A stretch of 64,000 nucleotides of DNA from Oscillatoria sp. CS-180 (GCF_028330965.1 NZ_JAQMUB010000100.1:1-64000), one strand, 5' to 3'; counted from the first letter of the stretch, positions 16,811 through 26,000 are shown. Made by a program: numbers and translations. The notes: generated from the sequence alone by a model not told the origin.

Positions 16811-17095
16811 ATGTGCTCTAGTCAACACTCGGGCGACTTACAGCTTGACCAGCTTGAGGTCGTTCTATGCAAAGCTTTCGAGGATATTGGTTTAGGGACA
16901 TTGCAGCCTCCCCCGGATGATTCTGCCCCCGCTCTGATTCAAGAATTGCAGGCAAATGCCTCAGAGCTAATTGAGATCTGCCAGGTCTTGTCAGAGCGCT
17001 CTCTCAATGCAGCTCAGCTTCAATCACTGACCACTTTGGAACTGGCGATTCTGACATTGGAGCAGAGAGTTCAGAATTTTGTGTCGCTAATTTAG
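16811..17095 (+). CDS. Hypothetical protein, 94 aa, first gene before signal peptidase
   Basis: Family not recognised. The ATG at 16811 (MCSSQHSGDLQLDQLE) is preferred over an in-frame ATG at 16709 for two reasons. AGGAGG lies just upstream of it, and the longer version would run through the conserved transfer element. The protein is short, acidic and helical (LSERSLNAAQLQSLTTLELA), with no membrane segment after the start. It is 10 bp from the signal peptidase gene and so probably forms one transcript with it. Confidence 0.6.
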   Translation: MCSSQHSGDLQLDQLEVVLCKAFEDIGLGTLQPPPDDSAPALIQELQANASELIEICQVLSERSLNAAQLQSLTTLELAILTLEQRVQNFVSLI

Positions 17096-17105
17096 GACTA
17101 GAGCC

Positions 17106-17681
17106 ATGCAACTCTCTTCATGTAAAGGCAGAGCCATCATTCGAGATAGCTGGTTCGACACGCTCTGGATCGGTGGTCCCGGAATATTGTTATTTCTCAC
17201 GCTGCGATCGCTTTTTCCCATTGACGTAGTGCCCACCGCCTCAATGGAGCCAACGATTAATGTTGGGGATCGGGTATTCGTAAATAAGCTTCACTACGCC
17301 AGGGGCGGGACACCTCAACGGGGTGAAATTGTGCAGTTTGACTCAAATTTTCGCAATGGTCTGGGCGATCGCGAACCCGTAAAGTTCATCAAGCGAGTCG
17401 TAGCCATTCCGGGGGATACGGTTGCGATTGAGGCTGGTCAACTCGTTGTGAATGGAGATGCTGTCAAAGAAGACTATGTCACCCTTGCAACCAAAGACTA
17501 TGCTGAAATACACGTGCCTGCTGAGCATTATTTTGTGCTGGGCGATAATCGTGATGAATCCTACGACTCGCGGTTCCTGGGGGTGATCGCGGAAGCGCAG
17601 ATTCAGGGTCGGGTCAGCCACACTTTTTCGTGGAGTACATTGCTGACATTTCCCAGCCGCCTTCATACGGACGTTCATTAA
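17106..17681 (+). CDS. Signal peptidase I-like protease (TraF/LepB type)
   Basis: Type I signal peptidase with one N-terminal membrane segment (about residues 22-38). The catalytic Ser is in PTASMEPTI (S46) and the general-base Lys in FIKRVVAIPGD (K96). The conserved box E GDNRDESYDSR (about 141-151) is also present. The length (191 residues) is normal for the cyanobacterial family. Because it lies beside the type IV secretion genes, it may mature the VirB2-like pilin (AYA-Q site at 18750), as TraF does in RP4. It may equally be an extra general signal peptidase. Its last 68 bp overlap the convergent response-regulator gene. Confidence 0.9.
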   Translation: MQLSSCKGRAIIRDSWFDTLWIGGPGILLFLTLRSLFPIDVVPTASMEPTINVGDRVFVNKLHYARGGTPQRGEIVQFDSNFRNGLGDREPVKFIKRVVAIPGDTVAIEAGQLVVNGDAVKEDYVTLATKDYAEIHVPAEHYFVLGDNRDESYDSRFLGVIAEAQIQGRVSHTFSWSTLLTFPSRLHTDVH

Positions 17682-18480
17682 TTGGTGGGCTGCCCCAACT
17701 AAGGGCCAGCTCACTGGGCAGATGTAGGGCATCGAAAAAATAGTACCCGCCTCCATCCTGAGTGTGGATGAACGGGTGCTTGTAGCCTGCTGCGATTTGC
17801 CATTGGCACTGCTGCGCGCTCAATGTCGTCAGGCACTCTGCAATAATTTTCCGGATCTTGTACATGGCTTTGTCGATCGCCCGATCGCTGATTTCAGTTG
17901 AGTTTTCTCTAGCAATCCGCCGCATCAGTGTTGTGCGACTCCAAATCCCGCGCGGGGACTGAATCAATAATTTCAAAATAGAAAACTGAACGGGACTGAC
18001 TCGGAAATGGCCAAGAAGTGTGCCATTAGTGTTTTTGAGATGACAATCTTGGGTTGCTGTATTGAGTAATAAATGTGGTGATATTAAAGTATTTTTGCCA
18101 ATGCCAATTCGCCGATCCAAAGCGTTGACTTGCGAGAAGAAAAAATCGCAGTCAACCGGTTTCTGGAAAACCAAGTCAAAGCCAAGGTCAAGATAAATTC
18201 GTGAATGTTTGACATCGATTTGACGAGGAATAAGGCCAATCAGAATTGGATAATACCCTGCTGTAATGGGGCACGTGTACAGCCTTTCGAGTTGCGAAAA
18301 GAAGGGCGGTAGGGCCAAACAAGTTTCGGTGTCCAGCAATGCCATATCGGGCTTGTCTCTAGCGATGGTTGAGACCGAATCAGCCGGAGAACAACAGTTT
18401 ACTTCGGCTCTATACAATTCAAAAACTTCTTGCAAAGACGTGATCAGCTTTTCATCCTGACCAATAAGAAGGATCCGCAT
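17614..18480 (-). CDS. OmpR-type response regulator
   Basis: The N-terminal receiver (about 1-115) begins MRILLIGQDEKLITSL and has the phospho-acceptor Asp in MALLDTE and the conserved Lys in LVFQKP. It ends in an OmpR/PhoB winged helix (about 150-250): FRVSPVQFSILKLLIQSP, then AIDKAMYKIRKII and HTQDGGGYYF at the wing. ATG 18480 is chosen over an in-frame TTG at 18495. No partner kinase is adjacent. The gene lies between the signal peptidase and the secretion operon, convergent with the former and divergent from the latter. It is therefore a good candidate transfer regulator. Confidence 0.8.
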   Translation of the reverse strand: MRILLIGQDEKLITSLQEVFELYRAEVNCCSPADSVSTIARDKPDMALLDTETCLALPPFFSQLERLYTCPITAGYYPILIGLIPRQIDVKHSRIYLDLGFDLVFQKPVDCDFFFSQVNALDRRIGIGKNTLISPHLLLNTATQDCHLKNTNGTLLGHFRVSPVQFSILKLLIQSPRGIWSRTTLMRRIARENSTEISDRAIDKAMYKIRKIIAECLTTLSAQQCQWQIAAGYKHPFIHTQDGGGYYFFDALHLPSELALSWGSPPINERPYEGGWEMSAMYSTKKCG

Positions 18481-18662
18481 ACAAATAAAGCCCAAATTTG
18501 TTTTCGCGTTCCTTTAAAGATTGCATAAATGCAAGATTCTGAGTGTTATCGCCATCCCTCTTTTAGCTTGTCTTTATAATCTTTACGCAACTTCTTGTTT
18601 ATTGTTGTTTGTTTGCAGTAAGGCTTTGATTCTTTACCAAAAAGAGGGGCGTGGGGACAACT

Positions 18663-18677
18663 GAGAGATATCTGCCC
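18663..18677. promoter_or_regulatory. Transfer-operon element, half copy (copy 3)
   Basis: GAGAGATATCTGCCC, followed by AGTATGTTG, matches the right half and downstream bases of the elements at 16750 and 33466; the left half is degenerate. It lies about 72 bp before the VirB2-like gene, the first gene of the secretion operon. It probably contributes to that promoter. Confidence 0.55.
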
Positions 18678-18749
18678 AGTATGTTGTTCCTCGTGGGTGA
18701 GCCGCTTGGAGTGGCAAGCCGCCTAGTCAAGAATTTTTAGGTAATTGAT

Positions 18750-19421
18750 ATGACTCACATCACTCTGACGACTGAACAACATGCCTTGGCGCGCCAGCTC
18801 TCTGATCGCTTGGTTTCTGATCTCCGTGGCAATCAGCATCATTCTGCTTCGACGGCAGCGACTACGACCATATTCAGGGCCGCCTGGATTCAAAGCCTGC
18901 GAGACAATAAGTTCTTGCACAAGTTGAGCCATCTGCTGCCTTATTGTGCAATGGGTGGAGCAGCAGCGGTGTATTTAGCGGCAAACGCGCCTGTGTTGGT
19001 GATTGGCGTCGGCCTGCTAGCTGCTGTGAAGCTAATTGTAGGTCGCGCTAAAAAGAATAATCCGGTGATTCAATGCATGTTTGCCAAGATTGGCCACCGC
19101 AAATACATGCGGATGATCGCTGCGCTCTTATTCGGTGGGACGTTATGGGGTGCTCTGAACGGCAATGCTTACGCCCAGTTTTTTGGCGGAGCAGAGGAAT
19201 TCTTCACGACGACGTTTGGCGATGCGGCAGGTGAAACTATCCCCATCGTGTTTGGGGTACTCCGCGCATTATTCCTTCTATACATTGGCGTGTCTTTGAT
19301 TCGGGTGATTAACGCCAGTAGAAATGACGATGATTGGCAGCAGCTCGCCAAGGCCCCCTTGATCGTCGTGGTGGCGGTCGTGGTTGCAGACGTATTAACG
19401 ACCCTGGTGGTGGGTGCTTAA
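18750..19421 (+). CDS. VirB2-like pilin precursor with long N-terminal extension
   Basis: The last 80 residues look like a VirB2/TrbC-type pilin. A signal-like stretch (MRMIAALLFGGTLWGALNGN) ends in AYA-Q (predicted cleavage after A142). Two hydrophobic helices separated by a short polar loop follow. Unusually, 120 residues precede the signal, including a hydrophobic hairpin (about 63-98). Normal propilins are about 100-120 residues in total; here the total is 223. It is the first gene of the secretion operon, with VirB3- and VirB4-like genes following. The pilin call rests on position and topology. Confidence 0.65.
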   Translation: MTHITLTTEQHALARQLSDRLVSDLRGNQHHSASTAATTTIFRAAWIQSLRDNKFLHKLSHLLPYCAMGGAAAVYLAANAPVLVIGVGLLAAVKLIVGRAKKNNPVIQCMFAKIGHRKYMRMIAALLFGGTLWGALNGNAYAQFFGGAEEFFTTTFGDAAGETIPIVFGVLRALFLLYIGVSLIRVINASRNDDDWQQLAKAPLIVVVAVVVADVLTTLVVGA

Positions 19422-19493
19422 AAGAGGCCCGCGTAATTCTAGCTGTCGGACTGGCCTTTCTAGCCTGACAGCCTCGTTTTTACAGAAGGTTCA

Positions 19494-19910
19494 ATGATGG
19501 CGACACGGAATCCAGATGAATTCATCCAGGTGAATGGAGCCTTAAACCTGAAACCTAGCTTTGGTCCCATTCCGGCAGACCAGCTTATTCCCTGGTCGGT
19601 GATCACCTTGGCAAATATTGTTGTTGCCAATCGCATTCTGGGTCTGAGTTGGATCATTACCATCCTGAGTATCGGGTGGGGGATTGCGACCTGGTGGATC
19701 GTCACAGGGAGTGATGCGAGTCGATTCCTGTCGAAATTTCATCACCCTCCCCTCTGGTTATACGGCCACCTGCCTCACAGTAGTCCGCTAGAACCGCCGC
19801 TAAAGCTTGATCCCGACAAAATCGCTAAGGCTGCCAAAAAAGCTGACCGTAAGCAACGACGGCACAAGCGATCGCGCCGCAACCCACGACAAAAGCGCAT
19901 CAATGCCTGA
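19494..19910 (+). CDS. VirB3-like inner-membrane protein
   Basis: A 138-residue protein between the pilin and VirB4-like ATPase genes. It has a hydrophobic region at about residues 33-72, possibly two passes (VITLANIVVANRILGLSWII, then GIATWWIVTGS). A strongly basic tail follows (KKADRKQRRHKRSRRNPRQK). VirB3/TrbD proteins have this size, topology and position, and work with VirB4 at the base of the channel. The basic tail is longer than usual. It is followed by VirB4 after a few bases, so co-translation is likely. Confidence 0.65.
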   Translation: MMATRNPDEFIQVNGALNLKPSFGPIPADQLIPWSVITLANIVVANRILGLSWIITILSIGWGIATWWIVTGSDASRFLSKFHHPPLWLYGHLPHSSPLEPPLKLDPDKIAKAAKKADRKQRRHKRSRRNPRQKRINA

Positions 19911-19933
19911 TTCCATTGTTTTGGAAAAAAGTT

Positions 19934-22780
19934 ATGAGCCGAAAAGACGCGAAACTTGGAAAGCGCCAGGTTTCTCTGTTTACTAAAGGGAAGCAGAAAA
20001 GCCATACAGTGCAGGCGTTTGAAGACTACTGTGCCCTTCGCGGTTTCATTCGCTTTCAAATGAAGGGGCGCGACGTTGGAGCGGCTTTGCTGACTCATAA
20101 GGGCCTTTACCGCCTAGTTTTCGGGTTTAGCTGTCAGGGTCTTCATGATGTCCTGCGATCTGAGCAGGTGCTGCCGACGTTGGAGAAACTGGAGTCGGGC
20201 CTCAAAGAGCTGTTTTCCGGCAGTATGTTGACGTTTCATCTGTCCAGTTTTGCGGACGACTCAGATCGGCAAACAGAGCTAGACCAGGTGATTTCTGGTG
20301 CTGCTTCTCCAGAGCTAAAGCTCATCATGATGAGCGAAAAGAAGCGAGTCAAAGAATTGGCTCGCTCAGGGATACGGCGAGTCAAACAACTCAATATCTA
20401 TTGCAGCGTGACGATTGGTGGCGATGATCCGACCGATGTGGACTCTGATCTGATCGAAAAAATACTGGCGAAGCTGTTGGGTTCCTGGGAGCGCTTTAAA
20501 GGCAATGGCGATTCGTTGGAGCAAAGCCGCTTCGAAGAGATTTTCCGTAATGCATTCGAGCGCTACCTCATCTACGAGTCTTTGCTCGATGTAAAAATGG
20601 GGCTCGATGTCGCGCCGCTCTCGATCGCTGATCTCTGGCGCAACGTTTATCGCGTCTTCAATGTCTCCGCGCCCCCTAATGTTCCTAACCCGATGGTCTT
20701 CGATGGTAGGCGGATCACAGAAACTATCACCACCGACTTGGACATCAAGAGTTTGCTGGTGCAGGGAGAGATGGGAGAGTCCCGTGTTCCAGAAGCTGAT
20801 CGGACGTGGGTAAAGGTTAAAGACCGCTATGTGGGCGTCCTAACGGCTACCAGTAAGCCTGCCGGATTTGCGGATATGCGATCGCAGCTCCGCTATCTGT
20901 GGAATGTGCTCTGTCGGCCTCATGTCATTGATACCGAAATCATTTGCCAGGTCACAACGGCGAATGCGGCGTTGGTTAAAACGCAGATGCAGCGGTTGAT
21001 TAAGCAGAGCAATAATGCGGCTCTCAGTGCGGCAGATCATCGGTCGATCGATGTGTCCGCTTCCATCCGCACCCAAAAATCAGTAGAGGCCGCTGCTCAG
21101 ATTATCGAGGGAGCGATTCCGGTCAAGGTGGCGACCGTCTTTCTGGTGCATCGTCAGTCCCGCGTCAAGCTGGATGAGGCTTGCCGTCAATTGTCGGAGT
21201 GCTTCATCCAACCGGCGAAGGTGGTGCGTGAGAAGGAACTCGCTTGGCAATATTGGTTGCAATGCCATCCCTTGCTGGCCTGGGAGAAGTTGCTGGGGTC
21301 GCCCTATAACCGACAGGCGACCTATCTATCGAATGAAGCTCCAGGGCTCATGCCGCTGACGATGACCCGGCAGCTTAGCAGCCAGGGATTTGAACTGATT
21401 GCGGACGAGGGTGGCAGTCCGATTCGTCTGGACTTTATTAATGAGCATCGAAACATTGCCTGTTTCGGCACCACCCGTTCCGGTAAATCAGTAGCGATTT
21501 CCGGGATGATGTCGATGTTTCTGGCGCACGGCTATCCCATCGTGTGCCTGGACTATCCCAAGCCGGATGGCACCTCCACCTTTACCGACTACGCCAAGTT
21601 TTTGGAGCCCAATGCCGCTTATTTCGATATCGGTAGAGAAAGCAACAACCTTATGGAAATGCCCAACCTTTCGGGGCTTTCGAGTGAAGAGCGACAAGAG
21701 CGTTTTCAGGACTACAAGGCATTTCTAGAGTCGGCTCTGGTGACGATGGTGTTGCCTAGCACTGATGGGCAGTTACTGTTAGAGCAAACCATCCGCAGCC
21801 TCCTGGGGCGGGCCTTGACCATCTATTTCAAAGACCCGGACATCCAGGCTCGATATCAGGCGGCAGAGCGGGTGGGATATGGGTTTCCCGCCTGGAATAA
21901 CACGCCAACGCTCCATGACTTTATCCGGTTCTGTACGCCTCAAGTTTTAGACGTTGAGAACAAGGCCAGTGCCGATATCGAGTCTGCACTCGGCCACATT
22001 ATCTTGCAGTTGGAATATTGGTTGAATTCTCGAATCGGACGGGCGATCGCGCGACCGAGTTCGTTCCCGACCGATGCTCAGCTTCTGGTCTTTGCGCTCC
22101 GCAACTTGAGCAATGAGAATGAGGCGGCGATTCTTTCCTTGTCGGCTTACTCTGCGGCTCTACGTCGGGCACTCGCGTCCCCAAAGAGTATCTTCTTTAT
22201 CGACGAGTCCCCCATTCTGTTTGAGTATCCCGTTATTTCTCAGCTCATTGGGCGGCTCTGCGCCAACGGTGCGAAGGCCGGTATTCGAGTCATCCTTTCT
22301 GCTCAAGACCCAGACACGATTATGAATTCTGTATCCGGCGCGAAAGTGATGCAGAACATGAGCATCAAGCTGATCGGGCGGATTCAGTCGGTGGCGGTCG
22401 ATTCATTTGTGAAATTGCTCAACTATGAGCGCACGATTATCGCGAGAAACGCCTCAGAAGCCTTTTATCCCAAACGTTCGGGCTTGTATTCCAACTGGCT
22501 AGTGGATATCGACGGACACAGCATCTATGCCCGTTACTATCCCGGTTCCGTGCAGATTGCGATCGTCGCCAATAACCCGGATGAGCAATATGTGCGGACA
22601 TTGAAGCTGGGGCACAGGCAGGGCGACAAACTTAGGGCGGCCTACGAATTTGCCGAGGATTATGTTCAGGCGATTCAAAACGGTTCTGGGCTGCAAGGGT
22701 TGGTCGAGAGATATCAGCAGGAATATGACCCAATACGTGCTGCAAGCCCAGTGGTAGAAGGCATCAAAGTCAGCGCATAG
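19934..22780 (+). CDS. virB4: VirB4-like type IV secretion ATPase
   Basis: A large ATPase with Walker A GTTRSGKS (about 512-519), Walker B SIFFIDESP and the following SAQDPDTIM, as in VirB4/TraC/TrbE. The N-terminal 480 residues form the less conserved part. ATG 19934 is chosen over an in-frame TTG at 19916. The protein energises pilus biogenesis and substrate transfer at the inner membrane. It is in its canonical place between VirB3-like and VirB5-like genes. The whole length is intact, so the system looks functional. Confidence 0.9.
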   Translation: MSRKDAKLGKRQVSLFTKGKQKSHTVQAFEDYCALRGFIRFQMKGRDVGAALLTHKGLYRLVFGFSCQGLHDVLRSEQVLPTLEKLESGLKELFSGSMLTFHLSSFADDSDRQTELDQVISGAASPELKLIMMSEKKRVKELARSGIRRVKQLNIYCSVTIGGDDPTDVDSDLIEKILAKLLGSWERFKGNGDSLEQSRFEEIFRNAFERYLIYESLLDVKMGLDVAPLSIADLWRNVYRVFNVSAPPNVPNPMVFDGRRITETITTDLDIKSLLVQGEMGESRVPEADRTWVKVKDRYVGVLTATSKPAGFADMRSQLRYLWNVLCRPHVIDTEIICQVTTANAALVKTQMQRLIKQSNNAALSAADHRSIDVSASIRTQKSVEAAAQIIEGAIPVKVATVFLVHRQSRVKLDEACRQLSECFIQPAKVVREKELAWQYWLQCHPLLAWEKLLGSPYNRQATYLSNEAPGLMPLTMTRQLSSQGFELIADEGGSPIRLDFINEHRNIACFGTTRSGKSVAISGMMSMFLAHGYPIVCLDYPKPDGTSTFTDYAKFLEPNAAYFDIGRESNNLMEMPNLSGLSSEERQERFQDYKAFLESALVTMVLPSTDGQLLLEQTIRSLLGRALTIYFKDPDIQARYQAAERVGYGFPAWNNTPTLHDFIRFCTPQVLDVENKASADIESALGHIILQLEYWLNSRIGRAIARPSSFPTDAQLLVFALRNLSNENEAAILSLSAYSAALRRALASPKSIFFIDESPILFEYPVISQLIGRLCANGAKAGIRVILSAQDPDTIMNSVSGAKVMQNMSIKLIGRIQSVAVDSFVKLLNYERTIIARNASEAFYPKRSGLYSNWLVDIDGHSIYARYYPGSVQIAIVANNPDEQYVRTLKLGHRQGDKLRAAYEFAEDYVQAIQNGSGLQGLVERYQQEYDPIRAASPVVEGIKVSA

Positions 22781-22790
22781 GAGAAGTCAG

Positions 22791-24089
22791 ATGAAAACTC
22801 AACCTTGGATTGCAGTCACGTTACCAATGGCGCTCATGATCGGGGTTGCCACTGCGCCTGTCGCTGGAGCGCAAACCTTGGTTGCTCCAGGGGATGCTCC
22901 AGTCGTTGCCCCGGATGGCACCATTCAAGCGCCAGGTAGCTTGCCCGCCCCATCTGTGACCACTACGGGCGGCACCTGGGGGCAAGGTACCTCCATCCTC
23001 AATGGTGATTTAGACTCCATCTTGAATGACCAACTTGAGGGCCTTTTGGGCGGCGATCTTGCAAGCATTCTTGGCGGTGGTGACCTGGGGAGTATTCTCG
23101 GTAGCGATGACCTCATTGATGGAATTTTGAACGATGTCCTCGGCAGTGGTGACTGGGGTGGTGAGTCGATTTTGGGAGACATCCTCGGTGGCGGAATTTT
23201 GAAGGGTGATCTCGATGCTGTCCTGGGGGATGTGCTGGCGGGTTCCATCTTGGAGGATGTGCTGGGTGGTGGTGGCCTGGAAGATATCTTGGGCGGCGAC
23301 TTGGGGAGCATCCTAACGGATGGTGGCTGGGGTGATTTGGAGGGAGCTTTAGGGGGCCTGGGGGACTTGGGCCTCGGTGGTTTAGACGACCTCTTGGGCG
23401 GTGGCGGTGGTTATTCTGCTGAAATCGATATCAAGATTCCTGCCCTCGGCGAATCTTTAGCCTCTTGGAACACCCTGGCAGGAGAGGCGTCAGGGGCGCT
23501 GATTAGCAATGTGGTCGGTGCATTTGGTTCAGCCCCTCATATTGTTACCGGTGCATTAGGTGTGCCGGATGTGTTGGCGTCTCAGTTATCCGTCTTTGAT
23601 ACGGTGATGGGCGGCGTCGAAAATGGCTCGCCGGGGGGGACGAGCCAGCGAGCGGATCGCTTCAATGTCAACCCAGTTGCCTTATCGGAAACGATTGGCA
23701 AAGAGGTCTCTAGAGCGGCATCAGTCGGCTTCTCGAATACTTTGCTGAGTGAGGCAGGGCAACTGGCGATTGTTGAAGAAGTAGAAGCCACGGACGAAAC
23801 GCTAACGGACATCGTGGACCTGGCGACTGAGGCGCAAGACCTCGATGTCACCCAAGACGTGATGAAAAATCTGTCAGCAATGGCGGCTCAGCAGTCGAGC
23901 CTGCAAGTGGCTGAGTACGGGCAGACGATCCAGCTCCGGCAACAGTTTGCAGCGGATGCAGTGGTTCAAGCTGAAGCGGCTGAGGATCTGGCAGCTCTCA
24001 GTCGGCGTCAACAAACCGAGCCGATGGCTGCCGCCGCTGAGGTGATTCAGAGTTCCTCGACGCTGGTGTTGTTTAAGGGAGCGGAGTGA
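22791..24089 (+). CDS. Secreted repeat-rich protein in the VirB5/TrbJ position
   Basis: A signal peptide ends in AGAQ (about residue 28). Residues 65-205 are a low-complexity run of short repeats of the type [S/D]ILGGDLGSILG, rich in Gly, Asp, Leu and Ile. Their spacing suggests a repetitive beta-solenoid-like or flexible surface structure. The C-terminal 230 residues are helical and Gln/Ala-rich (VMKNLSAMAAQQSSLQVAEY, then QTIQLRQQFAADAVV), resembling the helical bundle of VirB5/TrbJ. It lies between VirB4 and VirB6, exactly where VirB5/TrbJ sits. A minor pilin or tip adhesin with an inserted repeat domain is the best reading. Confidence 0.6.
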   Translation: MKTQPWIAVTLPMALMIGVATAPVAGAQTLVAPGDAPVVAPDGTIQAPGSLPAPSVTTTGGTWGQGTSILNGDLDSILNDQLEGLLGGDLASILGGGDLGSILGSDDLIDGILNDVLGSGDWGGESILGDILGGGILKGDLDAVLGDVLAGSILEDVLGGGGLEDILGGDLGSILTDGGWGDLEGALGGLGDLGLGGLDDLLGGGGGYSAEIDIKIPALGESLASWNTLAGEASGALISNVVGAFGSAPHIVTGALGVPDVLASQLSVFDTVMGGVENGSPGGTSQRADRFNVNPVALSETIGKEVSRAASVGFSNTLLSEAGQLAIVEEVEATDETLTDIVDLATEAQDLDVTQDVMKNLSAMAAQQSSLQVAEYGQTIQLRQQFAADAVVQAEAAEDLAALSRRQQTEPMAAAAEVIQSSSTLVLFKGAE

Positions 24090-25240
24090 TGCACCTATTC
24101 TTGTTGCCTGTTCTGGCGGTTGAAGGCTCTGCGGCCATGCTGGAACAGGGTCTCACCATGTCGGATGACATTAACGCGATTTACGACCTGCAGTGGCAGC
24201 AGGTCTTTACGGATGTCGCATCGGTTGGCGGATTTTCTCTGTACGGGCAGATTGTCGCTCTGGCGCGACTGTTTGCGGTCGGGGCACTGGTACTTTTTAT
24301 GCTGCGATTTATTTATGCTGCCGTGCATGAAGGGGATTATGCTGAGCCCCTGCGGATGCTGATCTGGCCGCTGATTGTGGTGTTGTTTCTAAGCAATAAC
24401 GGTCAGCTCCTAGCAGGCGGAACCCGTGCCTTGCGAGGAGTGCTAAACGACACGGCCTCTGAAGTCTTGCAGGTGACAGCACTCAACATAAATCTGGAAG
24501 AAGCCATCCGGGGTGCTTTGGCAAAAGGGGTGATTGGGGTAGAGACGAGCGCTCAAATTCAGCAGTGTCAGGCGTTGGTGGGTGATAGTCAGATTGAATG
24601 CCTGGAATCCGCCTATCAGCAAATTGAAGCGACGATGGAAGCGTTTCAGAATCACTGGATAGTGAATGCGGCGGGGAACGTCGCGGGTGCCATCCCGTAT
24701 TTCGATCAAATGCGCTCAGGTATTGAGGGAGCGCTGGAAGCCTACAACACCTCTGGTGGAGCGGTCGGGCAGGTCTTGCCGGGATTCTTTGGGGGCTTCG
24801 TGGGCTCTCAGACTCGCGCCATCATTCACGCCTTTTTGATGGCGTTTCAGTGGGGCTTCGTCAATCTCATCCAGATTTCGATGCTCCTGACCGGGTTAAT
24901 GGGGCCGATCGCGCTCGCTGCATCGCTACTGCCCTTTGGCGGTAAGCCGATATTTGCCTGGCTCACGGGCTTTTTCAGCCTGGGGTTTGTGCAGATTATG
25001 TACAACATCATCGTCGGTTTCGCGGCGGTGGTCATCATGAACGCTGACACCTTCGATACCAACGGCTTTCTGGTGGTGATTTCACTATTGGCTCCGGCCT
25101 TGGCGATCGGGCTTGCCAGCGGCGGCGGGTTGGCGATTTTCAACATTATGTTGTCCGGCAGTGCTGGGGCAGTGACGCTGCTGGTCTCCTACGCTTCTCG
25201 TGCTTCCTATGTCCCTCCCACTCAGCCCTCTAGTCGTTGA
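24089..25240 (+). CDS. VirB6/TrbL-like polytopic membrane protein
   Basis: A 383-residue protein with several hydrophobic segments: IVALARLFAVGALVLFMLRF, MLIWPLIVVLFLS, then a cluster in the C-terminal half (INLIQISMLLTGLMGPIALA region, PIFAWLTGFFSLGFVQIMYN, SLLAPALAIGLA). This topology, with a periplasmic loop in the middle and a channel-like C-terminal half, is that of VirB6/TrbL. The ATG overlaps the stop of the previous gene (TGATG), so translation is coupled. Confidence 0.75.
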   Translation: MHLFLLPVLAVEGSAAMLEQGLTMSDDINAIYDLQWQQVFTDVASVGGFSLYGQIVALARLFAVGALVLFMLRFIYAAVHEGDYAEPLRMLIWPLIVVLFLSNNGQLLAGGTRALRGVLNDTASEVLQVTALNINLEEAIRGALAKGVIGVETSAQIQQCQALVGDSQIECLESAYQQIEATMEAFQNHWIVNAAGNVAGAIPYFDQMRSGIEGALEAYNTSGGAVGQVLPGFFGGFVGSQTRAIIHAFLMAFQWGFVNLIQISMLLTGLMGPIALAASLLPFGGKPIFAWLTGFFSLGFVQIMYNIIVGFAAVVIMNADTFDTNGFLVVISLLAPALAIGLASGGGLAIFNIMLSGSAGAVTLLVSYASRASYVPPTQPSSR

Positions 25241-25257
25241 TTTTAAGGTTGAATGTC

Positions 25258-25995
25258 ATGACACTACTTCATCCCAAAAAACGAGGATTATTCGCCAGCG
25301 ATAATCTGTTGCCTTTGTTTGTAGTGATTTCGCTGGCCTTTAGCGCTATCAACCTGTTGCTGCTGTTGTCGCTAGCGGTCGGTACCTTTCGGGTGGCGAG
25401 CCGTCCAGAGACCCGCCTGGTCCAACTCGTCGATGGCCGTTCGGTGCTGACAGAGCCGATTGATCATCTAGAGCGCTCGCCGGAAACCATTCGGCTCTTT
25501 ACCCGGAATGCGTTGTCCATGATGTTCACCTGGAATGCGATTACTCAAGTGCCGGATGCGGCAGGAGTCATGCAGACCACAACCGATCAGGGGGTGGATG
25601 TCGGCGGGGGCAGGGCAACAACCAAGAGCTGGCAGGCCAGTTTTGCGTTTTCGGAGGACTTCCGGGGGCCATTCCTGGAGGCGGTCGCTGAAATGACTCC
25701 GCCTGACATCTTTACCGGGAATGCCCAGAGTGTCTTTAATCTGACGACGCTATCGGATCCGTTGAAAGTTGACGACGGGGAATGGGTGGTCGAGGTGGTC
25801 GGCAACCTGATCATTTTTGACCCGCAAACTCCCAGAGGCCGAGCGATTCCGTTCAACAAAGAAGTTTTTCTGAGGGCGGTTGACCCCCCATCTGATCCAT
25901 TGCCTGAAGATGCCTCACCGATTCAGCAGGCGGTCTATCAGGTTCGCGGTGCGGGCTTAGAAATCACCGAAATGAATGAACTCATCAAGGAGTAG
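25258..25995 (+). CDS. VirB8-like inner-membrane protein
   Basis: One N-terminal membrane segment (about residues 15-42, LLPLFVVISLAFSAINLLLL) is followed by a periplasmic domain of about 200 residues. The domain has VirB8/TrbF/TraE-type features: ETIRLFTRNALSMMFTWNA, then DGEWVVEVVGNLIIFDP. ATG 25258 (MTLLHPKKRG) is preferred; the frame could begin at 25237. VirB8 nucleates assembly of the core complex. Gene order B6-B8-B10-B9 differs from the classical B8-B9-B10 order. The start of the next gene (B10) is 6 bp away. Confidence 0.7.
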   Translation: MTLLHPKKRGLFASDNLLPLFVVISLAFSAINLLLLLSLAVGTFRVASRPETRLVQLVDGRSVLTEPIDHLERSPETIRLFTRNALSMMFTWNAITQVPDAAGVMQTTTDQGVDVGGGRATTKSWQASFAFSEDFRGPFLEAVAEMTPPDIFTGNAQSVFNLTTLSDPLKVDDGEWVVEVVGNLIIFDPQTPRGRAIPFNKEVFLRAVDPPSDPLPEDASPIQQAVYQVRGAGLEITEMNELIKE

Positions 25996-26000
25996 GAGTC

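Noticed and set aside
22925-23311. Minus-strand frame of Ser/Pro repeats opposite the VirB5-like gene
   Set aside because: Shadow of the Gly/Asp repeat region on the other strand. The plus-strand gene has a signal peptide and fits the operon.
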